Positions 23,613 to 33,502 of a DNA stretch of 64,000 nt are shown one piece after another. Under the pieces are notes generated by a model. It was not told where the DNA came from and searched no databases. It saw nothing but the letters and a program-made list of their open reading frames with translations. Numbering within the stretch: position 1 is the stretch's first letter; every line of letters begins with the position of its first letter. Source of the DNA: Bisporella sp. PMI_857 (taxonomy: Eukaryota; Ascomycota; Leotiomycetes; Helotiales; Helotiaceae); NCBI GenBank assembly GCA_021307315.1, contig JAJSPD010000020.1:372001-436000 (forward strand). The letters are read 5' to 3'. Made by a program: the position numbers and the translations under genes.

Positions 23613-24999
23613 ATGAGGAAAATATTCTGGAAGATGTTGGTTGCTATCCTCCTGACCATTCTGGTAACGGTTTCAGGTGCCAAGGAGTCGTCTCCTTCTG
23701 CTATTGAAGCACCAGTTTCTTATGAAAATTATCATGTTTACCGCATTATTTCTGGAACTTTAGATCAGACGGCCACCCAAAGAGCAGTTCCGCTACGAAT
23801 TGTTGAGCCAGGGTGTAACAGTCATGCTCATGGAGGATCCTCCATCGTGGCAGTCCATCCTGAGGATGTGGTTGCATTCGAATCGATCAATCGCGAGGCC
23901 GTACTTATTAACAGTGATCTAAGTGTCCAATTTGCAAATGAGGCAGATTATAAACCATATCCAGCATACGACCAAGATACAAACTTACCAAACAAAACAG
24001 AATGGTTTACATCTTACCATTTATACAACGATCACGTGCGATTTCTGCAAGATATCCAAGCGGCATTCCCAAATAACTCGGAATTGATCAGCGCTGGAAG
24101 TTCATTCGAGGGCCGTGAACTTCTGACTCTTCATCTCTGGGGCAAAGGAGGCAAAGATTCCAAGCCTGCGGTCTTATGGCAAGGCACTGCTCACTGCAGA
24201 GAGTGGATTGGCACTATGGTGACAGAGTATTTGGCATACGAACTTGTTGAGGGATACCTTCAAAGGGACCGGGAAGCCACACGGCTGCTAGATAGGTATG
24301 ATTATTATATTAGTCCAGTGGTCAATCCCGATGGTATGCAAGAACCACTCTACAGAAGGTCAAATGTTTATGATAATAGGCTTCATTTACACGCAAACAA
24401 CTGACCGTTTGTGGCGCAACAACCGCCAAATATGGCCAAATAGCACCTGTATCGGCGCCAATATGAATCGGAACTATCCATTTTCGTGGGGTATAGAAAC
24501 CGAAGCAGCATCAGACGATCCATGCGACCCATTTTATAACTTCCGTGGCTTCGCTCCAGCTAGTACCACAGAGGTGGCAAGCCTCATCGCCTTTGCCGAA
24601 GCAGTCCGCCAGAACAACTCCAATGGAATTAAGTGGTTCGTAGATTTCCACTCTCAGGCTCAAGCAATCTTATACCCATATGGCGATTGTACAACACCTC
24701 CCCCGGAGAACATTGATGTGCAAGTGAACCTCACTCGAGGAATGGCTGAAGCTATTTTTAGCTCGGATCAGCATCCTTATAAGACGAATAATGCTTGTAT
24801 ATGGGGTGGAATTCCGTTCTCTGGGATTTCATCGGACTATATGAGCCACAGCCAAGGTGCGGAGTATGCGTGGGGAATTGAACTGAGAGATTCTAGCGGT
24901 ACAGAAAGTGGAGGCCCTTTTGCGTTGCTCCCGCAATATATTATTCCCTCGGGCAAAGAGATGTGGAAGGGTGTGAAGTATGTGCTCAAGAACGCCTGA
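23613..24999 (+). CDS. Secreted zinc carboxypeptidase, peptidase family M14A, 2 exons
   Basis: A secreted metallo-exopeptidase that removes C-terminal residues from peptides. Exons are 23613-24333 and 24380-24999, 446 aa; the 46-bp intron (donor GTATGC, acceptor AATAG) joins NPDG to FIYTQ in frame. Residues 1-23 form a signal peptide, followed by an activation propeptide to about residue 120. The catalytic domain has the zinc ligands His194 and Glu197 (AHCREW) and His331 (DFHSQ), the substrate-binding NMNRNYPF and the catalytic Glu408 (WGIELRD). All essential residues are present and the length is normal for a fungal proenzyme. Specificity (A or B type) is not decided here. It probably acts in extracellular protein digestion. 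Confidence 0.92.
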
Positions 25000-26975
25000 A
25001 CTTATAAAGACGTGTGTGGTTAAATTAAACACGATTATTTGTGCAAGGAATACTGTGGGGGTGGAGCATAGGCTGATATACCTCCTATGATGGTGGACTT
25101 CGTCTGGGTTCAATAAGTTGAGCAGAAAAAAGTATACGGATCATTCGTAAATTGAACTCATATAGAGTCCTCATTCCAAGAGGGACTGAAACGACCTACA
25201 GATTCAGGACTCGAACATTACTTTCGAATATCTCTCTCTGCATCGCTCCTTCTGTCACAATAGTTTTTTGCTTTGATACGCTTCTCTATTTTTTTCTAAC
25301 TCCCAATAAGAACCACTATCTCCAGACTCCCTTTATTGCAAGACCTTCTTCAATCTCACATCCAGTGGCCCTTTGGCCCGGATCGTGAAAGATTACTGAT
25401 TCGTCCAATTCTCATTCTCATCCACAAGCTCCATATCGAAGTGGAAGGGCATCATTGCGAGAATCAAACGCATCTCGGTCCGTCCTAAGCTGGAATTTCA
25501 ATCTGCTCCAGTCACATCTCCCGGCTTGCAGAAATGACTTACTTCTTTCCAATATAGTTTCTTTGACCTGCTGAGAATGGAGGAAGTTTGATGGTGAGTG
25601 CCGAGCTGTTACAATGGGAACAATAACTACAGTTTGCACGCCATTAACTACTAAATGTTCTCAGTTAGAAGAAAGTAATGAGACAAGGCATATACCACCA
25701 ACGACAAACCGGGAAGAGCTCGAATATTTACTGAGATTCGAAACACTCAATGTGTATCACAAAAAGATAGGCATCGGCGCTCTATTGCGATACACCGCGT
25801 CAATGGCTCGCTCAATTGCACACATGAGCCAGTGACAGCCTATGTATCACCAATCAACCCACCAAATGTCTCCAACCCCGCGAGCAAACGGCAAGGATTC
25901 ATCACCTGAGCTTAAAAACTCCGACGTGCACAAGGACACGGCCAAGACTTAAAAGACTGTTACTTACCGGATGGTTCTCGCTCATCATCCTTGCGGTTAT
26001 GAGCTTCTATCGTACGATAAGTAATCTTCAGGACTCGTATACCATTTTTAACAGCCCATAACTTCATGTTCCAGGAGAATCTACAGCTTATCCAATTGAT
26101 CTGAGGATGCGTGATGCAAAAGCGGATATCTGGAATTTTCGATATGGTTGCAGATGTATGATCATGGGAAAGCACGTGAGGTGCCCCTTGCCCCCTCGCT
26201 TAAAGGTGAGGAGGGTGACAAAACAAACCCTGGATACCGTGAAGGCGTTTTGGAAATTGAATATGAACTAGATCCGATTTAACACCAAGTAAAGAGAGAA
26301 TTAGGCCAGGATAGGATAGAGAGACAGCCTCATAAATCATGATTATGTTACCTGGCCAGGCATACGAAATAAGTGTTCATACAGGCAAGTCCAGATTTTC
26401 AACCAAGCACACCAATGCCCCATCTAGAGGCTTTCTTGTCGCTAAGACCATTACCATTCTCTCAACTTGCTCAAATTTAAGTACCACATGATGAAGCCTC
26501 GATCCTTTCCTCACGGCCCCATCCTAAAGACCATCCATTTCCTCTCTTTCAACAACCCATTCCGCCACTCTCGCAAAACTTTTTCCTAGTATAGATCCCA
26601 TCTCTTCCCACCTTCCTCACGATATCGATAGTTCTCCGTCTCAGAGCGGGGTTTCGACAATGGAGGGCGACGAAGTAGAGCGGTCATGTTTGATATTGGG
26701 ATGCGGATAGGGAAGGCACCTGAATATATCGCGCGTCCCTCTTTCTCAGGGCTAGTCAAACCGCTACAAGGAGGGCGTGGTCATCAATGCTCTCAAGGCG
26801 TCATTTTTGGGAATCCGTTCGGCGTGACACATCAAAGCATTAGAGACATTATATTTGTCACCACGCAAAATCTCTTGCATTATTATTGTCATTATTCAGA
26901 AGGGAAAAGAGGTTCGGAGCGACTTCTTTGCATGTACACCGGAGTACATCCAGGCCGTAAACATTGACTGCCCGC
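25000..26975. other. Intergenic, nothing recognised
   Basis: Convergent 3' ends of the carboxypeptidase and the P450 flank it. Short frames only, none with a motif or consistent splicing. Confidence 0.5.
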
Positions 26976-28619
26976 TCACTGCCCTCTCCGCCGCACTTTA
27001 ACCCAGAACTCCCGGTCAGGCCATAAACCCCCTTGCTTCCCACTTTTCATATCCGCTTCTGGCATCCCAATCTGCTCTAATTTCTCCTTTTCAACCTCAA
27101 TTTCCAGAATATCCGTCAGTGTTTTAAATCCAAATAAGATCTCCCGTCCAGCAGCATAACGGCCTGGACAAAGGTGTGCCCCGCCGCCGAAATGACGCAT
27201 ATTCTGCGCTTTCTCCTTCTTCCTCTGGCTTTCGCTCTTCCCACCTGACGAAGATGGATGCTCATTTTCTAGAAAGCGGTAGGGGTTGAATTCAAGATAG
27301 TCGTCTCCCCAGACTTGCGGGTTGAGCTGTAGGGTGCGCGAATGCACCATTGCCATGCCTCCTTTGGCTATATGGTAGGATCCAAGATTGGTATCATGAG
27401 CAATAGAGCGTACGCCGGGACTGTAAACGCTCCAGCGGTAGCATTCCATCAACACACTCCCCATAACACCGGCTTCTAGTCCTTTTCCGTCTACTCTCTG
27501 TCCATCCCCGATCTCCGATCTCAGTGTAGAAAGGAGTCCGGGGTGAATGAGCGATTGGAGAACGAACCACGTGGCAACAGGAACAACATTTGCACTCGCA
27601 CCCCAGAGAAATGCAAGTTGTAGCGCTGCTCTTCCGCGCTCACTCATCCCCGCCTCGACTCCTAATCTGTGTCTCTCCTTATGGAAGTAGGAGCCCCAGT
27701 ACTCGTCCCTCCCTATCTCCTCGCCGTCTGCCTTAGTTTCTCCCATGTCATTCTTCTCATCACGTTCAGGAGATGAGGCAATTCGTTCCCAGTCAACCAA
27801 CATCCGCAAACCTTCATCCCTTCCTCTCGCCGCCTTTCTATTTATGAAATCCGGTAACCCGGCCATCAAGAACGTAAATTGTGAGTCAAACTCCCATAGC
27901 CAATCTACCAATCTTTCTCCATTTCTCTCCACAAACCTGCTTCCAAACTGTGTTTCTAGACCCGCGAGGGTGAAGTGCTTTTTGGTCAACTCCCGCAGAT
28001 CAAGCTCTTTCCAGTCCTCTCCTTCTTTGAACTCGGCTAAAAGGCTAGCTCTGAGTGAAGACACAAAGACATCCATGATAACATCCAAATGCTTGCCTTG
28101 AAGATACAATCGCGCGTAATTTCTATGTTTATGACCAAACCCTGATTCTTCGATAGCCCTGAGATCCCGTTTCGAGCACCCAAAGGTTTTGAATAGGAGA
28201 TTTTCAAGGGGCTCGAACGGAAACGTCTTCTCGTGCTTGAAGATCTGAGATGCGTATGCACTGGACGTGACAATGTGGAGAGGCGTGGATGCCATGTTAA
28301 TGGTTTTAACTGTATCGTTGGGGAAGTGAGAGAGCGCCCAGGAGAGAAAGTCACTGTTGTCGAGCAGGAAGGAGATAGCGTGGCCGATGATTGGGAGGCG
28401 GGAGGGGACCCGTGGTGGTTTAGTTCCCAGTCGCTTTTGACCACGAGTGAAAATAAACCATATTGCCCATGTAGCTACACAGATGAACACAGCCTGGATC
28501 CAGGGGCTGATAGGTAGAGGAGAAGTCCCATACCTCAAGCTCACGTGTCGAAGAAGCGAATGTGATGAAGTGAGATTTAATCTCTCAGGAGAGCCAGGAG
28601 GGACTGTTGTATATGCCAT
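26976..28619 (-). CDS. Cytochrome P450, CYP7/CYP8-like class, intronless
   Basis: A membrane-anchored heme monooxygenase of 547 aa from ATG 28619. One transmembrane anchor (about residues 40-57, WIQAVFICVATWAIWFIF) is followed by a proline-rich hinge (KPPRVPSRLPIIG). The I helix reads WGASANVVPVATW, so the usual acid-Thr pair of AGx(D/E)T is absent, as in the sterol 7-alpha-hydroxylase/prostacyclin-synthase-like group. The K-helix ExxR is ECYR, and the heme loop FGGGAHLCPG places the axial thiolate at Cys484. A poorly conserved charged insert precedes it. No biosynthetic partner is adjacent, so the substrate is unknown. P450 membership is certain; the subgroup is a moderate inference. Confidence 0.9.
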   Translation of the reverse strand: MAYTTVPPGSPERLNLTSSHSLLRHVSLRYGTSPLPISPWIQAVFICVATWAIWFIFTRGQKRLGTKPPRVPSRLPIIGHAISFLLDNSDFLSWALSHFPNDTVKTINMASTPLHIVTSSAYASQIFKHEKTFPFEPLENLLFKTFGCSKRDLRAIEESGFGHKHRNYARLYLQGKHLDVIMDVFVSSLRASLLAEFKEGEDWKELDLRELTKKHFTLAGLETQFGSRFVERNGERLVDWLWEFDSQFTFLMAGLPDFINRKAARGRDEGLRMLVDWERIASSPERDEKNDMGETKADGEEIGRDEYWGSYFHKERHRLGVEAGMSERGRAALQLAFLWGASANVVPVATWFVLQSLIHPGLLSTLRSEIGDGQRVDGKGLEAGVMGSVLMECYRWSVYSPGVRSIAHDTNLGSYHIAKGGMAMVHSRTLQLNPQVWGDDYLEFNPYRFLENEHPSSSGGKSESQRKKEKAQNMRHFGGGAHLCPGRYAAGREILFGFKTLTDILEIEVEKEKLEQIGMPEADMKSGKQGGLWPDREFWVKVRRRGQ

Positions 28620-28747
28620 CTGTGAGCTTTGGCCTTCCCTTCACAGATATAAATCAATTAGCGGATGAACGAGAACCTTTTGATGTTGAAAAAAAGAGGG
28701 GGGGATACATAAGCCCCCTATTGTTGTATAGTGATTGAATATTATAT

Positions 28748-28779
28748 CACGTGCCTGGCCCCTTTCCGGTTTACACGTG
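28748..28779. promoter_or_regulatory. Two CACGTG motifs upstream of the P450
   Basis: CACGTG occurs at 28748-28753 and 28774-28779, about 130-160 bp upstream of the P450 ATG. Such motifs are bound by fungal bHLH factors (Cbf1, Pho4/NUC-1 type). Function here is inference only. Confidence 0.3.
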
Positions 28780-29402
28780 ATGTTCGGAAATACATCGGCC
28801 CGGAGGTATTTATCGACAGTGGTGTCAAAACGCTACCAAGTAGCAAATTTAAGTACACACTTTAGCACTTTTTTCTGTTTCATTTTTACGAGGAGGGGCT
28901 CCTGTATCATTCCCTGACAAAGAGGCTGAAATGCACTGACAATAATATCCTAGATCTAGATGTGGATAAGTATACTTGGCTTGATTGAGCTAGACAACTG
29001 TGTCTAATTGGCTTCTTTATACGGGCTACTAAATAAGCTTTGAGTTCAATTAACCCCCAAACCCACCCTTCGATCTACAATTTGGGCCGTTGCTTGGCAT
29101 GAAACCAATCCTCCGCATACTATGTCAGGACGGCAGATGAGAGAGCGCATAGATAACTGCTGGGGAGTTGATTCCACAACTAGTAATCGAATATGCTAAT
29201 GAGAGCATACACCAGCAAAATTGTTGAACCTGCGTGAAGCCCGAAATGGTAATGGTAAGGAATGTGAAGAAGAGAATCCTGAGGTGCCAGCCAACAACCT
29301 ATCTGTGCCCCATCTAACAGCTGCAGAAAAGATACAAGTTAACTCCATTGAACAGGGAAGCATTGCAACGACCCAGACCGAGCCATCGTAATGTCTACGG
29401 CC
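28780..29402. other. Intergenic, nothing further recognised
   Basis: It lies between the P450 promoter and the 3' end of the PL20 gene. No open frame of note. Confidence 0.5.
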
Positions 29403-30173
29403 CTACCACTGCGCAGGATCTGCGTCCGCGAATGTAGTCCCCGTCGCAATCTCATCAAACCAAACACTCCTGGTCCCTTGATCGCCTCTCAAACCTCCAT
29501 CATCAAACCAGCCATTTGCATAGAGTCCTACCCTAAATTGAAATGCCCTATCATCAGTCACCGTAGTCTCAACATTAAACTTTTCCAGCACCTTTACGCC
29601 GTCGTACCACACCTTGTAAAAGCCCGTCGCGTCGCTTTTCCAGCTCGCTTGGATCACAATCCTGTGCCAGACACCAGCTGTAACGGTGGCAATGTTATTG
29701 TAGTATTCAGTCCTTTGGGCGGATTTGGGACACACATTGCCGTACTTGCGGCGCGTGACGAGTTGGTTACCGGTAATGGAGATCATGGCGGTCGGCATGT
29801 AATCTTCGTCACAGCTTCCGCCTGAGAAGTCGGCGATGAATTGAGCAATGTTGTAGCTCTGCGCCGGAGAAAATTGCCAGTTTTCTTGTAAACGGAAGGC
29901 GAAGCCATAGAATCCCGTGTCGCCCCGGCGGTAGGCGCCATTATGATGGACCTCCGAGTGGTAGCGGCCACTGTAGCCTGGGTCGTAGATCTGGGTCATC
30001 TTGAGTGCGGAGGAGCCTTCATAGATGACATTCGTAACTGCGTCAACGTGCCCATTGTGCTCCTCGTGAATGTAATCCCACCCGGCCTTTGTGCCTGTGT
30101 TGGAGAATGTTTGGGTTGCCTGCACGCTTGATATGCAGAGCAGCACAACAGCTGCGAGGATTGAAATGAACAT
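29403..30173 (-). CDS. Secreted glucuronan lyase, polysaccharide lyase family 20
   Basis: A secreted lyase predicted to cleave beta-1,4-linked polyglucuronic acid (glucuronan) by beta-elimination. It is 256 aa, intronless, from ATG 30173. Residues 1-19 form a signal peptide ending SSVQA. The mature domain is a beta-jelly-roll-type chain with GYSGRYHSEV, GFYGFAFRLQ, IAQFIADFSGG, WHRIVIQASW, FYKVWYDGVK and GLYANGWFDDGG, the pattern of the Trichoderma-type PL20 enzymes, and the usual length. Cysteines in SCDEDY and NVCPK could form a disulphide. It suggests use of fungal, algal or bacterial glucuronan. A TATA-like tract lies just upstream. Confidence 0.78.
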   Translation of the reverse strand: MFISILAAVVLLCISSVQATQTFSNTGTKAGWDYIHEEHNGHVDAVTNVIYEGSSALKMTQIYDPGYSGRYHSEVHHNGAYRRGDTGFYGFAFRLQENWQFSPAQSYNIAQFIADFSGGSCDEDYMPTAMISITGNQLVTRRKYGNVCPKSAQRTEYYNNIATVTAGVWHRIVIQASWKSDATGFYKVWYDGVKVLEKFNVETTVTDDRAFQFRVGLYANGWFDDGGLRGDQGTRSVWFDEIATGTTFADADPAQW

Positions 30174-30217
30174 ATTGAGTGAATGTGCTGAACTTGGATA
30201 GTTGCTAGCTCTCCTTC

Positions 30218-30234
30218 ATATATATATATATAAA
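30218..30234 (-). promoter_or_regulatory. TATA-like (TA)n tract of the PL20 gene promoter
   Basis: A (TA)7 run followed by AA lies about 45-60 bp upstream of the lyase ATG. On the coding strand it reads as a TATA box (CTTTATATATA). The spacing implies a very short 5' leader. Confidence 0.45.
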
Positions 30235-31642
30235 GCCACGCGTCGGAGGCGAAAGATTCCTATACATCCCATTTAGATCTCATCTTCATGCACATAAGCC
30301 TGACCATTTTATTATGTTATACAATGCGGCATGACTAATATTTCATAGCTTCCTCTGACAGCTGATATCTTTCAAAACAACAAGGGCATCTCGTATGTAA
30401 CAATGATCATGAGGTAATTATGACCATGACATTAACCAAAATGCCGACCAAGTAAAGATTCCCAACCATACAGAAGGATATCAATGATCCAGTCTCACCT
30501 TTGATATCACCTCAGAAGACTCGAATGCAGGTCAGCGCATATATTGAACACAGGGTATGGAAGTCAGCTGCTTGATCGACTAAGCTTGAGTAATCATATC
30601 ATGATGAGAGAACTGTTTGGATAGCAATGCGCAGCCCGAAATCCTACAGACTAAATAAAATATTTCCCTGCACAAAGCCCCTCAAATCACCTTCATGCGA
30701 ACTGTATTACCTCACGTCTGCTTGTACGAATGCGGGGTATGTTGCTTTAGGGTGATAATTAAAAGTCTTTGTTAGAGATCGGAGAGAGTTCGGCTCTGCT
30801 CTCTGCTTGATAATTGTAGGACAAGCCCATGATCTCAATTCTACAACTCGGAAAAGCTTGAGCCGTGGATATTTATTCAGCTGATCCAGTCAAAACGATA
30901 GCCTAGGCAACACAGCAGATCAACCATAACGGTTCTGCAATAACTACCACTGCAACGATCGACAGAAACCCGCCACTATACTCCTTAGAGCGGGAATATG
31001 TTCCAACTTCTACTACGTTGTATTCAGACAAGATTCTTTAGAGGAAGGTGACTGCAAAAACGATGACTTCAATGGCACAAACACTGGAGATCTTGGTCGG
31101 AGGGTGTAGCACAGTGGCTCGGCAGAATGCGCAGAAGCTAGCTGATCGGACATACTTCCAATCAAGGGAAATGCTGAAATCAAATCTATATCCTACAAAT
31201 CAAAGCGAGCCTGGGCAAGGCCTAGCTTCTTGAATTACTAAAACTACAGCCGCATAGAAGTAAGACATTATAAGCGAATATGAAAGTCAAAATAAGTACT
31301 CCTCAACTGGACTAGGAATCTTCCACTTGGAATTCTACAACCCTGAAAGAAATGCTTCTGAGCTTGAAAAAAAAGGGCTGAATATGTTACGTAGAAAAAC
31401 AAAGACGAGAGGATAATAACCTTAGTTTCCAAAATAGGCAATCACACTCGGGAACCAGCCGCTCACGATTCACAACAGCATGACATGATATTCCGTCGCT
31501 TTGTTTGGAAAAAAAGAAACTACGATTGAACCATTGTAAATTCAGCCCTACGAATGCCATTTAGCATGGGTCCTCTTTCAATAACGCACCCATATCTCCA
31601 GACGCCAAACGATGCATAGGTATCATAAATCATGCCGAACAA
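30235..31642. other. Intergenic, nothing recognised
   Basis: About 1.4 kb of AT-rich DNA between the PL20 promoter and the 3' end of the kinase gene. One 61-codon frame (31048-31233) has no motif. Confidence 0.5.
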
Positions 31643-32723
31643 TTAATACCCATCATAACCTCCTGGTGCCACTACTCCTTGCGCATATGCTCTAGAACTC
31701 ATTGGCAGTTGCTGTTGTTGAGGTGCCATTCTCATCTGTTGCTGCACATTCAAATCCGCAAACCAAGGGTGTTGCAGCGCATCATGAGCACTGATCCGCA
31801 ACTCTGGACGCAATTGTAACATTCTTTGTAGAAGATCAATCCCTGATGGGTCGATCTGTGGTAAGATAACGCGAAGATCCTGTGTAGCATACATCTGGAA
31901 ATTTTGCTTATACTCCGTATATTGCGAGATTCCAGGCCAAGAACGCTCGGATGGGGTCCCCATTATCCGGAAAATACGAACAAGTTGATCTTCATTTGTG
32001 GTTCCTGGGAAAAGTGGACGACCAGTGTACATCTCCGCCATAATGCAGCCCGCCGACCAGATATCGATACTTGTGTTGTAGGTGCGCGATCCTAAAAGAA
32101 CGTCGGGAGCACGATACCAAAGGGTTACAACTTCGTTGGAAAAGGTGTTGACAGGAATTCCAAAGGCCCGGGCCAGACCAAAATCCGCAAGTTTGAGCTG
32201 GCCCTTGTGGTTGATCAGAAGATTCTGAGGCTTCAGATCACGATGGAGCACTCTGTTCGTATGACAGAAGTCGATGCCAAGAAGAAGCTGATGCATGAAT
32301 GACTTGATTGTCACTGGCGGAAGTGCGCCACGATCACCCTGCGTATCCATATACTTCTTCAGGTCTTTGTCCATAAACTCGAAAACGAGCATCAATTTAT
32401 TCTCGGTATGGATGACATCGTGGAGGCTGACTATGTTTTCGTGCTTCAATTCTTTCATGAGTGAGATTTCCCGAATGGCTGTGGATGGCGTGCCCTCCTC
32501 CGAATCAAGGTGAATTTCCTTCAAGGCTACCAGCTCACCAGTTTGTCGATTTCGTCCCTTGAAGACCTGGAAAGGGTTAGAAATGCCTAAGCAATGCGAT
32601 TTCACTCCGGTGTCATTTGCTCTATAGCATAACTTCACCAAAGGCTCAGGTACGTACCGTAGCATAAGTACCCTCTCCCAGCTTTTCTAGCTGTTGGAAT
32701 GAGCTTGGATGTCTCTTATCCAT
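31643..32723 (-). CDS. PHO85: PHO85-type cyclin-dependent protein kinase, 2 exons
   Basis: A Ser/Thr kinase of the PHO85/CDK5 group that works with Pcl-type cyclins in phosphate sensing, glycogen and morphology control. Exons are 32723-32658 and 32566-31643, 329 aa; the 91-bp intron (donor GTACGT, acceptor TTCCAG) lies inside the glycine-rich loop and joins EGTYAT to VFKG. It has ATP-loop GEGTYATV, catalytic Lys38 (ALKEI), the cyclin-binding PSTAIRE at 49-55, [11 protein letters not shown] (KLADFGLA) and [10 protein letters not shown]. The C-terminal tail is Gln/Met-rich (QQQQLPMSS). The short N-terminus and MDxDLKKYM stretch fit the PHO85 group (Aspergillus PhoA/PhoB), not CDC28/CDK1. It is divergently transcribed from the septin-like gene. 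Confidence 0.92.
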
Positions 32724-33184
32724 CGTGATGGGAGGCTCTCCTGTATCCAGATTCTGTATGCTGATGGTACTGGGTAGAGCGTATGGTAGACGCTGTGCAG
32801 TAGGCGAAGGAGGAAATGTTCTTGTAGAGGGGTCAAGCTCTGGTTTTCGAAGATCGGTGTACCTGGGATCGAAGAGGATAGATGCTGGTGTACAGAGGTG
32901 CTGTAGAATAGATAACGCCTCTCTTGAGGTGTTTCTGGAAGCCGTGTTGAAATGGAATACAAGTTGGGTGACTTGCTGCACTTCAATGAAAAAAATGGGA
33001 AGGATCGTCGGTGCTTGCCTGACGGGCTGGTTTTGATATTATTGGGTGTTGTTTGCCAGGGAAGAGGCTATGCGCGCCTAAAGGAGTGTCTGAAAATAAC
33101 TCCCGCTGTGCTGGTGCTGCCCCCTCCATTCCCATGGTTAACGTTAGTTTGGCAAGATGATCCATTACATAAGCTTCTTTCAGT

Positions 33185-33190
33185 CACGTG
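33185..33190. promoter_or_regulatory. CACGTG motif in the kinase/septin divergent promoter
   Basis: A palindromic CACGTG lies in the 779-bp region between the PHO85-type kinase and the septin-like gene. It is the core bound by Pho4/NUC-1-type bHLH regulators, but also by other bHLH factors. Use in either gene is inference. Confidence 0.3.
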
Positions 33191-33502
33191 ATTACACATA
33201 TTCTCACATGACTCTCTTCTCCACCTTATGTCATCAATCCCAGTTAACACCTCACCGATCAGGCATCAAGGCCCCTTTCTCCACTGTACTGTTGATGTGA
33301 TCTCTCAGCCGATAAGGTAGATGAGGGGTTACGTTCTGGTGCAGGGTGGCTCGGTGGCTTCAACTTTGCAACCTCAACACAAAGCTTTGCACACAAATTT
33401 AAAAAACAAACTTCTATCACACGTACGTCGGGTATGATATGATAGAAAGACAGCATATTCTGCGTCTGTTTGTGACTGATCTTTTCCTCTCTTCTACATA
33501 AC

